NCBI GenBank assembly: GCA_000827495.1 | Contig: KN817522.1 | Location: 62,001 to 126,000, forward strand | Direction: 5' to 3' | DNA from: Hypholoma sublateritium FD-334 SS-4 | Taxonomy: Eukaryota; Basidiomycota; Agaricomycetes; Agaricales; Strophariaceae | DNA length: 64,000 bases | Shown: positions 12,811 to 24,818 of the stretch, piece after piece | Numbering within the stretch: the first letter of the stretch is position 1 | Layout: every line of letters begins with the position of its first letter | Made by a program: the position numbers and the translations under genes | Notes under the pieces: generated by a model | The model's input: only the letters and a program-made list of their open reading frames with translations | What the model was told of the DNA's origin: nothing | The model's database searches: none

Positions 12811-13774
12811 TTCAACAATGAGGAGAACGATAGGACAAAGACAAAATTTGCTCGTCCTTTTCAAGGGCCACGCACAATGAAGCATATACAGTGTGCGCGT
12901 GATTCGTGATGGACGGGGCCGGCAAGACCATTCAAGTCAAGTGTAACCCGTCTTATTGACTCGTCTTCGATGCCATCTGACTCGGCGCGACGTTTTGTGT
13001 CATTTTGTATCCTTTTGCGGCCCCTGTCCCGCGCTTTTGAGATACTCGCGTCACTGGGCACTTTCGCAAAACGGAGAGCCCGACTTCCGCGTAGAATGTG
13101 CCGGACGAGTATACGTTTTGGGAAGGCAGATACAGCCTTTTTAAACACGTTGGTAGCGGTGCAAGGGTTCGAGGAAACGCCGACTCGGATTGCCTTCATG
13201 ACTGGTACCGTGAGAACCAACAAGTGCCCGCGAAGTCGCCGCGGAGTCCTTTCGCCAGTGCTTGCTTGCTGTTGCTCCTAACAAAATCCTTGTAGCAACA
13301 TTGGCAATATTGTCAGCAAACTCTCACAAATTAAGAGCTGAGCGACGGCCGACTTGACCATATTGAAACTTGATTGAAACCCATTGTTCGTCCCCGCCAA
13401 CGTACTTACTTACTCTTTGCTTACTCTACCGCAACATCATGCTTTCTGCGCACACTTACACTGCAGACACTCCGTGACGGTGCTGAAAAATCAATTAGCC
13501 AGCAACCACAAAGCGGCCCAAAAGCGACTAACACCTGCCCGCCGTCCTCAGTGCTAATAATTATTTTACGTGTGCCCAAAGATAAACAGTAGAATGACAC
13601 AGCCTACCGATGCATTTTATTCAGACCGGCCACATAGAATTTGGACCGAATATACAACACAGAATTGCATTTGTACAAACGGAAGGCTCAAGTACATGAG
13701 TATAGAAATTGTATTTTTTTGTTGTTGTTCACGTTGTTATTCAAGGAATCTTCTCGGAAGTCATGCACCTCCCT
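12811..13774. other. Intergenic region, no gene recognised
   Basis: About 960 bases between the BCS1-like start and the end of the JmjC-like gene. A 120-codon open frame on the minus strand (12861-13223) has no motif and looks fortuitous. Base composition changes near 13.5 kb, from mixed to clearly AT-rich, and the AT-rich character continues through the 3' half of the next gene. Confidence 0.4.
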
Positions 13775-16700
13775 TCAAAAAATAAGGCCATTCTTCAACA
13801 TTTTTTTGACTCTGTTTTGACTTTGTATTACGTATCTCACTTCTGTCTTGCTATCGGAACATCTATAAATGAAAAACCAATATGAGAATTGAACACGATT
13901 GTAATACTTTTGCAGAACAAACCAATTGGCATTGGCAATGATTCTCCAATGATTCTCTTGTTTGACCTCAAGGCTTTTTGCAAACTTCTTGTCAAGAGCT
14001 GTCTCACCCAATCTGAATAGTTCTGACTGGGTTTGCTGCATGTATGGTGCTGAATTTCTCTGGATTTCCATCTCCAAAACAGGTGGCAATATTTTTTTGG
14101 TTATATTATTGGCCATAGGAAATTTCCAATTCCTTGCATCCAAGTCAATTTGCTCAGATGTAATCAGAGATGGATCCACCCTCTGAGCAACTAGTGCCAA
14201 AACTTCATGAATTTGGATCTTGAGCCGTTCAAGAGTAAAATCTGGTGCACAGCTGATATTTGTTGTGTCGGCCTGCCACTTGTAGTTGCATAACATTGTG
14301 CATATGTTGAATAAAACAGTTGAAAATAATTTTTGCACAGGCATATTGTGTATTCCAGTTGCATATGTCTTGCTGAGCCATAGAATGAGTTCAATTGACT
14401 GTCCTCGAGCCAAACAGAGCAATTTTTGGTCATCTCCAGAGAGGCCATTGACATCACACTGATTCCACAATTGAACCTGTGCATTGTTCATTTTGCAGAG
14501 GCACTCAAGTCCAGGAGCTGTATATGTCTTGTGGGAGAGGACATTGATCAATACCCCAAGGCTACAGATGACAAGGAGATCCATGAAAGGTTCTTGTTTT
14601 GTTACATCTGGTATGTGAGGTTTTGTAGAGCCTTTTCCAAAAATTAAAATTAAATGTTGAGAAAAAACTTGAACAACACAAATAACTTACCATGAATTAT
14701 AGTCTGTTTGACAAGGGCAGTGTGATAGAAATTTATCATTTGAGCCAAGATAAATCGTGATTCTGTATAGGCAGTTTTGGTGATATGCACATCACAAATA
14801 AAAGTGTGAACTAATGCTGAGAAAGTGTCTTGAATTGTTGAAGTTGCATAAAAATGCCCTCCTTGGCATACTGTGTTTTCTGGTGTATAAATGGCATAAA
14901 GTGGGTTTGGCCGCATTATACTGTTGATAATAGGAAATATTAAAATTTATAAAGCAATGTCTAATTAGTAAACTTACAGTCTTGAACCAGGCTGCAAGAG
15001 AATGGCCTCAACATCAAATAATTTTTCACAAGATCTGTTTAGGCCAAATTCTTCCTCCAGAAAAAATGAAGTAGTATTGAGGATATCAGCATGGAGACCA
15101 TTTTTTGGATATGCAATAATCCACCACATTGAGCCAGTTATAATATCAATGCATGCACCATATCCATCACTGACAATATGCCATGGATGGAAAACATCTT
15201 TAGTTGCTGCTAGATTCCAATGAAGATGTTCAATTGGTGGAGTCCTTTTGATCCATCCCTCTTGATTATAGACAGTTGCCAGTGCATGAGCATGGGAAGA
15301 AAAAGAAGTTTGCTTGATCCCTGCCCAAGGATTTTTGATATTCAAGGTATTTAGAATTTTTGAATCTGCTGATTGAGAAGCTTCAAGAATGTCTGCCATT
15401 GTGCCTATGCATGTCTGTTCAGAACTGTCCAGAATGGTATGATCTTTATAAATAATATATTTATCAACTAAATGTCAAATTGAAAGGACAATATATTTAC
15501 CTTGGATGCTGGTGACACAATCCAATGGTGCAATATCCAACAAAGCTTCTTCAAAGCTTTGTTTTTGGTGTTGGATATTTGTAACAACAATATGTTGCTT
15601 GCATAATATTTTTTGAATATTAGATTGCTCCATTCCAATGAATTCAGCCGCAGTTATAATGTTGAAAATGGACTTATTTGTAGAAGTTGTTTGTCTGTTA
15701 TTGCTGATGTGTAAAGGTTTGCCTTCTTTATAACCATTTTCAATTTGAGCAAATAGTGATTGTAAGATTTGTAAGATTTCATGATTCTAAAAGACTAGTT
15801 AGACTATTATCCAAATTATATCTGAAGAAAAGACATACATGACATGAAGGTGTAAAACTGAGTGTCTTGCCTTGGGGCCCCCAAGCTTTTACAGTGTGTT
15901 TCATGTGTAGCTTTGGGTGTCCCTCAGTGGATAAATCAAGATTGCAAGTTGGGGCTTTAACCTACAAACTAGAATTAATAAATCTATTGATAAAAATTAA
16001 ATATAGCAAGCTTACAAAAATGACATCCTCTAGTTGTACCCATTGAGATTTTTCAAGCTTCCTTTCATCCATTTGCTTATCTTTATCCGCAATATATTTC
16101 ATGGATTTGTCTCTTCTCTGCCTTTCAGCATTCTCAGTGTGACTTGTTGCTGACCGCTTGTGCTTTTGTGCAGGCTGCTGTGGCAAGATAAGTTCCTCTA
16201 AGCCATCCTCATTACTGACATCACAGCTTTCCATGTTGATATCACTATTGTCATCTTTTTTATTTTTATTACTATCATTGTCTTTATTACTGTTAAAAAA
16301 GGTGCTCACCATCATCTATTGCATTTTTGTTAATGAAATTGATTGGTATTTCTGCATTTTGCCCTTCCAAGTTTCTCACTATCCCTGGTTGTGTTTCTAG
16401 ATTTTGTGGACCAGACCATGTAACTGCTTGTGGCAAAGTTACTAAGCTTGTTTGGCCTAAAAGGTGAACTGTGCCTGCTGAAGGATTGGAAGCTTTGGAT
16501 TTCAGTTAGCTTGTATATAGTATACCAAACAATATACTGCCACTCACAAGGGGTACGCACCGGGGATTGCCGGCATATGGGGTAGGGGGGGGGGGCCGGC
16601 TCCGAAATCCTTAACCAAACTTTTTTTTTAGGTCCAAATATGATTTTTTGGGCCGCAGTATGTGTACTGACTGTGTTATAATTACCTGGGATGTCATTTG

Positions 16701-18616
16701 AGGGCTACGCACAAGCTACACGTAGGGTAGATGGCAAACACGACCGACATGTGACTAACTGCCAGATGTCGAACTTGGTAATTCATTCGCTGCTGCCAAA
16801 AAAATGTTGAAATTTTTTGGCCTGTCTGGCGCGTTGCTTGGCATCTCCTCCTACCATTTCTGCTATTTCTAATATAAATTCACAACAATACTGAAGATCA
16901 TGGTGAAAAAACGGAAAGCAAAGGTACGAGTGGCTAAGTTTTCTCGATGTCGACTTGTTAAACTTACTCATACTATTAATAGCAACCCGGATTTACAGCA
17001 GACTCGACGCGACACTGCCCCCTCTGCAAACGCGATGTCCTTATAGGGTTTGGAGGGGAACATGACTGGGAAATACATCTAGGCAGCTCAGCATACCCGA
17101 AAGTGATTGGTACTGCGACAATGACTGCAAAGTCAATTCCACAGGCACCAGTGCTCGAAAACGGCACCGTCGAACAGATTAGTCTATTTTTAATACAAAT
17201 ATATTGTATGTTTTATTGTGATCAAACATACCATATAAGGAAGGTGGGGGGGGGAGGGTGGCCTAGAAATACCTTATCCAAAAAAAACAACAGCATATAC
17301 CGGAGATTTTTCCTGCTTACCCCTTGGCCACTCACATTGAAAGAATGAAAAGAGAGGATCTGTTGGTGACATATTGAGTACCTCCCTAACAGGATTTGAA
17401 TCAAGAAATTGTCGGAATACACTGTGGACCACTTTCATGCTGGAATCCTCTCGAATTCTTGAAAAAGCATTCCAAATTTCCTTTTCAACTTGAACAAGAA
17501 TTTTAGGCTTTTGATTTCCAAGAGCACATGATAGCTAGAGAATGTTTTGAAGTTGTTTTAAAAATTGAATATAGATAGAAAATTCATTGAGCTCTAACCT
17601 GATAGATTGATTGTCGAGGGAAATTACTTTTGACCAGGATTGTTGGCATTAACAAGAAACAAGGAGTCACCATTAGTGACAAGTGCAAGGGTAAAACTAG
17701 CTCGCCCCGACTGTGCTCTCGAAGGTAGACACCCATCTTTTCACGAGTACGTGGCTGATACATTTCATTTACATGGTGTAGAGTCGCTTGATCAATGATA
17801 GCCGAAATACTTTCAGGAATAGCTGGAAGCTCATGGGTATTCAGACGTGCCATTTCATGCATCAAGGTCCAGTGGAGCGCTGCACCACGGAAGTTCTGAA
17901 TCACATTGGAAAATTTCTGGTTTGAATGTGTCTCAGCCAATCCTTGAAGATGTGCAAGAGATCCACGGAGTGGTGAATCAACGATAGAGACAACACCTTC
18001 TTCCTCCTGGGAGATACCACCATATAAGTTGCGGAACTCAATAAGCAGTTGTTGCCAGTTGCCAAGTTTCCTCCAACGATCCTTGATCGTGGCCTTTTCA
18101 ACCATCTGAGGGGTTATGCAATTGGAATACAATGGAGGGAGCATGGTTGGATCTGGGCTGCTATGGAGCAATTCCAAATCCAATAGACGGTAAGCTGCCA
18201 GAAGAGCTGACACATGGTAACTATATATCGCAGCAAGTTTCGGCGTCACCATAGCGCTGGCAGTTGTGGATCCGCGGTCACCAAGAAGGTATCTAACTAT
18301 CGCAGACTCTTGCGTCATGGACGTGGCAAGGAATCGTTCATAGTTTTGTAAATTCATTGCGAAACGCTATAAAGGTGGTCAATAAGCAGCCTCTGATAGA
18401 ACGAGAGATGCTGTAAAGACGTACGTGGTAAGGGCTTCCCTCAGGGAATATATCCACCAGGTTACCACGCAAATCGATTCGATGCAAGGGGTAGTTTTGA
18501 ATGATGGAACATTTGGCGCGGAGATTACTGACTGCGATGTGGGACTGCATATTCTTCAGCAAACTTCTTTACAGTAAACGTACTATTCTTACGTTTAAGA
18601 CTGCTGATGTTTCCAT
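13775..18616 (-). CDS. JmjC-like (cupin-fold) protein of a mushroom-expanded family, interrupted by a hAT-like element
   Basis: Start METSAVLN at 18616, splicing to SHIAVSNLRAK. A long exon at 17584-18357 codes about 250 residues, and an exon at 17335-17540 ends PLFSFFQ. The next exon (from 16492) continues NPSAGTVHLLGQ; joining them across 16493-17334 gives an exact phase fit (T+CT) and a normal 55-base intron once the inserted element is removed. Downstream are a Lys/Asp-rich linker (about 16030-16290) and the JmjC-like core: EEALLDIAPLDCV, WHIVSDGYGACIDI (about 15180), AILLQPGSRLIMRPN and CQGGHFYATSTIQDT (about 14855). The C-terminal helical part ends MLKNGLIF at 13775. Oxygenases of this fold use HxD..H to bind iron; here the Asp position is Val (codon 15172-15174), so activity is doubtful. 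The join near 16305 is unresolved. The 3' half is much more AT-rich than its neighbours. Confidence 0.7.
16539..16546. repeat. Target-site duplication GCCACTCA, left copy
   Basis: Perfect 8 bp direct repeat with 17326-17333, abutting the inverted repeat tips of the hAT-like element. On the minus strand it completes GTGAGT together with the last element base, so it also forms a second copy of the host intron's 5' splice site. Confidence 0.85.
16547..17325. mobile_element. Non-autonomous hAT-like DNA transposon, 779 bp
   Basis: Terminal inverted repeats: the left end reads CAAGGGGTACGCA (16547 onward) and the right end, on the other strand, reads CAAGGGGTAAGCA (17325 downward); 23 of the first 33 positions match. 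The element is flanked by a perfect 8 bp target duplication GCCACTCA at 16539-16546 and 17326-17333. An 8 bp duplication with CAAGGGG tips fits the hAT superfamily. Inside each end lies a G-rich subterminal block (16574-16619 and 17232-17280) with similar sequence in the same orientation. No transposase is encoded, only a short zinc-finger-like reading frame. It sits in an intron of the JmjC-like gene. Confidence 0.85.
16900..17348 (+). CDS. C2H2-type zinc-finger-like reading frame inside the hAT-like element
   Basis: MVKKRKAK (16900-16923), then a 59-base intron with GTACGA..TAG ends, then QPGFTADSTRHCPLCKRD and GEHDWEIHLGSSAYP. The spacing C-x2-C-x13-H-x4-H resembles a C2H2 or BED-like finger, which hAT transposases often carry at the N-terminus. 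After about 75 residues the frame becomes low quality (IQIYCMFYCDQTYH) and reads through the G-tract and the right inverted repeat to a stop at 17348 outside the element. It is therefore most likely a truncated or captured 5' gene fragment, not a working protein. Confidence 0.4.
17326..17333. repeat. Target-site duplication GCCACTCA, right copy
   Basis: Second copy of the 8 bp duplication. Read on the minus strand, it forms bases 2-9 of the original intron, whose donor GTGAGT starts at 17334. Confidence 0.85.
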
Positions 18617-20151
18617 GTTGTTTGACTCGGATTTGATTTGGATACTACTTCTAACAGGCTGATTCAGATACGAGTAGCTCAAATGTATTATGGTACCTCA
18701 GAACGTACATAGTACTGATGAACAGAACTTTACCGGTTATCTGATGATGAACGGGAAAGAGAAGAAAAGAAAAATTGCCGTCCGAGTGCGTGGGTTTTCA
18801 GAGGCGAAAGACTTTAGGGTGGGCAACCGTCATCCACGATGTTGCACCAAACACGCACAGTGGCACAAGTTCCGCGGCCCGATTGTTGCACATTGCCATC
18901 CCGGCGCCGCCTCTCGTCTTCCAAGATGACGTGCGGGGACGATCACGTACAATTCCAACCAGGAAAACTGGTCACTCGCACTATATGAGCCAGCCCCCAC
19001 TCCCCACGCAACCGCCGTGCGTCTGTCGCCACCTCGATACGATGACCCATGAGCGATTCCCAGAGCCCTAGGGAGACCTTGCCGCCGCACCCGCGCCCAA
19101 ACGACAAACCTCGCTGATCCGGTCTGCAACATCTATCCCAGCTCACGCAGGTGCCGCTCGATGTGTTTTCGGCCCTCTGGATCCCAAATACACGCCTGCA
19201 CCGTCCGCGGGTTGTGCATTTGAGATATCTTCGTATGATCATCTAACCCACTTCAATTTGCAGTGTACTTATCTTTTTGATTGTCTCGGCATTCAGGCGA
19301 AAGCATGTAGCCCTGTATGGAACCCACCTGCGATCAAGGGCGCTGCTCGCCCGTGTTCTATCGCAAAGGCCCTCGACAACGGCGTGACGTTTGGCCCAGG
19401 CTAAATCGCGACTACACTGTGCGTGCCGAGAGCACAGACAGCCCCGGAATGGCTCCCGTGCGCAAGAGCCGTTTTTATGTTCCAAAGATCTGTGCTAACC
19501 GTTGCTGTAGCGCCAACGTCCACTCTGCGCTCCCATGTCATTGCTCTGCAAAATCCGTACATTTGCGAAAAAATCCAGTAGTCGGCCGAACAAGCAGGCC
19601 ATGATGGTACGTGCCAATACTTTCTATCGTGCAAAATGGTGGCCGACCTTATTTTTGATTTGCACGCTCAGACAATCCCTCCTCTCGACGTCGCCACCCC
19701 TCAGGCCTCAACTACGTCGTCTTGGCGTACAGCATCTTCCTACAGTCTCTTAGGTAGATTTCGCAGTTGGCAGTCGTGTATGGCATACGCTTAGCCCTCA
19801 CGGGGCACACATCGAGCTGGAAGACCATATACAGTACATCGCTTGCTAAATTTCAATAAATGTCAAACTCGTTCTCTCATACTAGAGAAATGGAAAGTGA
19901 ATGGGCGAATATACAGGACTGGTATAGTGACAGTATGTAGCTAAGTTGTATACAAATGTAATACTACAACGATGGCCTGTAAACGATGTTAGAAACGTGA
20001 GCCAGACCTGCAGTATACAAGAAAACTAGAAAGCGACAAAGGTGTGTGGTATGTTTAGCAGGTATATACAGGAAAACAAGAATAGCGTCGAAAGGATATA
20101 GTATTGTGTCGAAAGCAGGAGTAATAGCAGGGGGTGTAGGGAATCGGGATG
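18617..20151. other. Intergenic region with an unassigned open frame
   Basis: About 1.5 kb. A plus-strand frame is open from about 19073 to 19404 without an ATG (it contains KYTPAPSAGCAFEISSYDH and GAARPCSIAKALDNG). It could be an exon of a small gene or a relic; I recognise no family. The region is GC-richer than the JmjC-like gene. 19.8-20.15 kb is AT-rich and probably the FunK1 3' flank. Confidence 0.35.
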
Positions 20152-22915
20152 TTATTTATCATCATAGATGTCTTTATTCACATGATGTACGTTGACAGCC
20201 CCATGTGCATGGATGCGGGGTTCGGGATATTTCTTCGTCTTCAGCCAATCGCTATGCTGTTTAATGGAGTCTAATGGCCACAGAAGCTGATCTGGAACAC
20301 CCATGCCCACCACCGTACGTGTTAGTATGATGTAAATCATGTCGAAGACGGGTCGCATTCTGCCGACGTTTTCAGGATTGTCATCTTCGACATTGTGGAG
20401 GTCCGTCGCCGACACCATTAGAGGATCTGACACACGTAGGACATCGGTGAAGTAGGAAGCGTCGTTTCGGGGGAGTAGTTTTTGTGTTTTTCGATGTGCC
20501 CAAGCTATGCATTGTCTGAAGCGCTCTAAGCGGGAAATGAAGGACTTCATGGGCTTGTCATACTGGCCCAGCCCTCGCCTCCGATATGTCACCGGCGAAT
20601 ATATTTCATCGATTCGGGTTTGCTCTGCCACTCCATGGTATGATGGGAAGAGCTGATTCCCATGGGTTAACATTAGGTTGATGTGCTCCTGCTTGGAATC
20701 GCCAACTTCTTCGTCGTCTGGAACAGGGTAGTGCCACATCGTGCACCAGACTCCGACCCACCAAAGGGACTCGAGGTCATGGATAGGATTATGTGCAAAA
20801 GCTTCGAATGTGGGTTGGTGGGTATACCTGCCGCGAGCTACTTCTCCAGACATAAAGTGATAAGTACCCTAGTAAAGAATGATAAGGTACGATCCAATGA
20901 CAAAGCACAGTAGACACACCGTGCGGACATAAGATGATTGTCCAATCCCATACTCTTTGGCAAATTCAAGATCGGCCAGTTTGGCGCGGTTTTGGTAGAG
21001 AATAATGTTTCCGGCGCTCACATCTCGATGGATGTATCCTCTTTTTGCCATAAATCTGAGCGCTATATTTCCCAGTGAGTACTGGGCAACGCTCAGGGTC
21101 ACTGAAAATAGTCTCACCGAGGGTTGTGTCCTGGAGAGCCTGACTGACATCCGCCGCCCTGAGCTCGCCAGAGTCCGCGACCGACAGCAACGAGTTGCCG
21201 ATCTCCTCAAATGCAATACGATAATGTATCTTGGGCGAATAGACGATGGGGGCTCGCAGTACACGGTGTGTATGGTGCGGGAGTGAGTCTATAGCATTGC
21301 CACGTGTGGATACCTTTGCGGATGTCTTAGTGGCTTTGCTCAGAGACGAAGAAGGCTTTACACCAGGCCGGAAAGTGGGTGGATAATGATATAGAGGATA
21401 AAGATGTGCTTTGTAGGATGGAGGCTTGGGTATCGGTTGATTTGAATTTTCAGCATGTTCATTAACATTGAGCATACCCATTTCTTCGGCAAAGATGTCG
21501 TCGTCGTCGTCGTCTAGTGCCTTGGCCATTTCATCGACAGGAGGGTTACAGAAAGTTTGCCCACCCAAAATGAGGTCTTCGGTGGAATCATCCTGTCCAT
21601 TGATCTTTACGACACCGTGCTGAATAACAGTCAGAAAGAGCTCCTTTTCTTTGGGTTTTGCTCCCTCCAGAAGTGCAGCCAGGGTATCGCCTTCCTTAGA
21701 GCGACCAACATCGACCCAAGAATCTTTCAAAACAACTGTTTGGGAGATGGAAGAGTCTTCGGGATCTTTGACAGTAGCCTCGTAGACACGAGTCGCACGG
21801 CCGCGAATGTTATTCGCTGAATCGCAGATGACGCGAGTGGTTTCGTATATTCTTGTACGTATAACTCCGTCCGGCATTTGGGAGGTAAGCTCGATATCGT
21901 AGTGCCAGCCGTCACCCCTCCATCGAAGGGACACTGTAGGGTCATACCCTAGTTGGGTGGGACTAGCATATGCGAGCGACGCAATAAATCGAACTAGTAC
22001 CGGAGCTTCCTGTCAACTAGTATAAGAAGAATCAACCACCGGGAAGGGTGTTAACTTACCTTGATGAAATCGAATGGCTGGCTGACAAGGACAGTTTGGC
22101 GACAACAGAACCATATCCTGGTTGTTCGATCTCCAATTGTCAGACCAAACGCATATCGACGCCGATGGTCAACGCTCATAATGTGATGCAAACTCCATAT
22201 TATCTTGTATATGTTCTAGTGATCGATTTAATCAGTAAGTGAAGAGATTCAATAGTTAATCTCCTACGTCATTTGTATCTGAACATCTGTCCTCGAGTTT
22301 GTATTCTTCCACGAACGCGATATCGAACCAGTTGGGCTTGCCGATCTCCTTGAGAGGTATATCGCGTTGGTTTGCAGTATGTATCGCTTGTGCAATGGTT
22401 AATACACCACAGCCATCTGGCCTAGTCTTCACCCCCGTGTCAGATACAGGCGCGATGTTGGGGTATTGCTCGTAGGAAAGGGTTGGAGGAGGAGCGATCG
22501 CGCTGTGGAATTTGGCAGACGACACGATTTTCTCGTAGACAGATCTTAGCCTGAGAAAAACTTCTGTTTCTTTGTTGTGTGTTTTCATGTTTCCGAGTTC
22601 CCTTGGAGTCTGACCGTTGAAATCTAACCACCCTGCAGTTTCGGACCACGTCCCCCCTTTCTTGAGAGTTTCCATCGTAGCAGAAACGTCCACCTGTGAG
22701 TTGGGAATGATATACTTCATCATAAGATCCACTGGGATTTCGGGAACAGATCCTAGATCTTTGCAGACGGCTTCCTTCTGCTCTTCTAGGTTTCCTTTGA
22801 TGAAGACGTTTGTCGCGGACATGTTCTGTTTAAGAGGTGTTTCGCTATGTGCCGAGGACGCATGAGAGGCTCTTGTCGGAGGAGCAGGTGTGGATAGTGT
22901 GTTGGGCTGGACCAT
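20152..22915 (-). CDS. FunK1-type fungal protein kinase
   Basis: FunK1 kinases are a family greatly expanded in mushrooms; most have no known substrate. The start MVQPNTLSTPAPP at 22915 (longest ATG frame) is followed by an N-terminal region with the family segment SVDHRRRYAFGLTIGDRTT (about 22150). The exon 21934-21180 holds VVLKDSWVD, in which Lys is the likely ATP-anchoring residue, and an acidic DDDDDD run. The catalytic loop is YIHRDVSAGNII (about 21030) and LADLEFAKEY replaces the DFG motif, as usual in this family. The last exon begins YHFMSGEVARG and continues to NKDIYDDK, stop at 20152. The join between RAADVSQALQD and LGNIALRFMAKRG (21070-21130) needs an intron whose borders I could not fix; two GT..AG choices are possible. 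Confidence 0.85.
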
Positions 22916-24439
22916 GACCCGCACTGTTAGAGTTCGACGGGAGCCCAAAGGGTAAGTCCTAGAATTTCAATAAGCAGCGAGATGTAAATGAACATTAATC
23001 GCGAACACATGATATTCGTATCAATATCACGTGGCCGCGCTCCGCTAGGCTTTTAATTTCGCTCTAATTTCACCACGGCGTATGTCTCCGCCAATGACAT
23101 TGGATACATAGCACTCAAGAGCACTCAGTCTGTCGACTTCTTTTTCATTCAAGGCTCCCTTTAGATACCGTGAACTGCCAAGAGTGCTTAAGGCGTGCGC
23201 CGCGGGCAGAATCCGCGGTAGCATGCAATGTCGATGTCATACAAGTATTTGACTGGTATGTTCTTTGCTCCTCGACTCGTGCGACGGTTATCTGACTTTT
23301 ATCTGACAGCATGCACGGCTAGCACTTGCAGCAATGTGAGCTTCCTCAACCGTATTCCTGCGAACGGCTCGCACAGAAGCCCACCTTCTCCCAGCTCGAT
23401 GAACGCATAATCGGGTCTTCCATTCGCTACTAATCCAATGAACCAACTGAATGCCCTAACTACTCGCGACAGCTGTACCCGCTGCACCAGTAGCACTGCA
23501 TCATAGGCCGACGCCTCATGTACGTCGCCATAGCTCTCTCAACTGGCAGAAGATTTAAAGTCGGATTTACGCTGAAACTCCTTGAGCCGAATAACAATTA
23601 GCTCATCCATACCGCGCCTCGATAGTGGATCCAGCAAGGATGCAGGCGTAACAAAGTGCTATGTACGTCGGAGACGCCCAAATCGGCTTATTTCTCGGGA
23701 CATTTGCTGACTTCTCATTCTATGACATTTTGATCCTGTTTGATAGTTAGCAATTTATGACGATATTGTCTAGCCTCTCGCAGCCCCCATCTGTAAATGC
23801 ACAACTCAGTCATGGTCAGGAACCGTAAATAGTAAAGCAAAATCTACCTTCGCGACTATCAAACAATTACTCATTCAACCTCAGACCTACACCTCCTGCC
23901 TTGGTTTCAAACCTTTCGGCGTATACATACATCATGATCCTTCCTTACACCTCTACTTACAAACGGGTCTACAAGAGGTTACATAAGTCTCGCATCACGC
24001 TGTATGATATGTAGATCCTTTATGGCTCATCACGGCCTCAGGTAAGTGGTATCGCAACTGGTATCCCTCTGACTTGTCCTGGTACATATGCATTTTCTTT
24101 GAACCTTGAGCGAAAACGTCGCCTCCGACTGATTCTGAACGCTAAAATACTATAATTAATTCCGTCCAGGAAATGCTCAGTCAGGTTAAGCCGGGTTTAG
24201 AAACTGTACGTTCCTGTAGGTTCCTGTCGAGTTCATTGGTGTCCGGAAATTTTCCTTTATTTGGACGCGGGAAGTACGCGAGAATTTTGATGAAGGTCCA
24301 GATTCGCTACTTCTCCTCATTCTGCAAATGCAATGGGTCACCGAACTTTGGTCACGGTCCACCGAAGGCCCCACCAAAGCTCATCTAGATATATCGATAA
24401 CGGTTTCACTTGTTCGTTATTCTGCAACCTCCGAGTCTT
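22916..24439. other. Intergenic region, no gene recognised
   Basis: About 1.5 kb upstream of the FunK1 kinase, ending at the long inverted-repeat element. Open frames here are all short (under about 85 codons) and lack motifs. The first few hundred bases should carry the kinase promoter. Confidence 0.4.
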
Positions 24440-24818
24440 ACTACGGTAGACGAGAGCTACGAGGTTCAAATTCGGATTTTGCGATCAGCTACGTGGCTCG
24501 GGTAAGTCAATGATGGTGATCTAAGCATCTTATCTCATCATTTTATAGTACTCAGGCTAAAAAACTGAAGGCATTCAGCGACGTATCTCGCTGGTCATAC
24601 TCATATTTGATCATTTTAAGCCTGNAATAAAGTTTCAATAATCATATTTGAGGCAAGTAAAAAGGAAGAAGGGCCCAAAAACGAAGAAAACGGACAGTCA
24701 CGTGACGTACCTCACCGAACAAGGCGTCAATTTCATTTTTCAGACGCACTTACTTTCCTCGCGCTCATGCACCTTATACGCTTATAAGGGTTCTCTCTCG
24801 AAAAAGTGGCGCGGAATA
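24440..24818 (+). repeat. Left terminal inverted repeat
   Basis: Matches the reverse complement of 25335-25730 with a few substitutions and small insertions. It includes GGACAGTCACGTGACGTACC, with a CACGTG palindrome. The inner end is GTGGCGCGGAATA. Confidence 0.75.

Noticed and set aside
12861..13223. 120-codon minus-strand frame
   Set aside because: No motif, no fitting neighbours, unlikely composition; considered chance.
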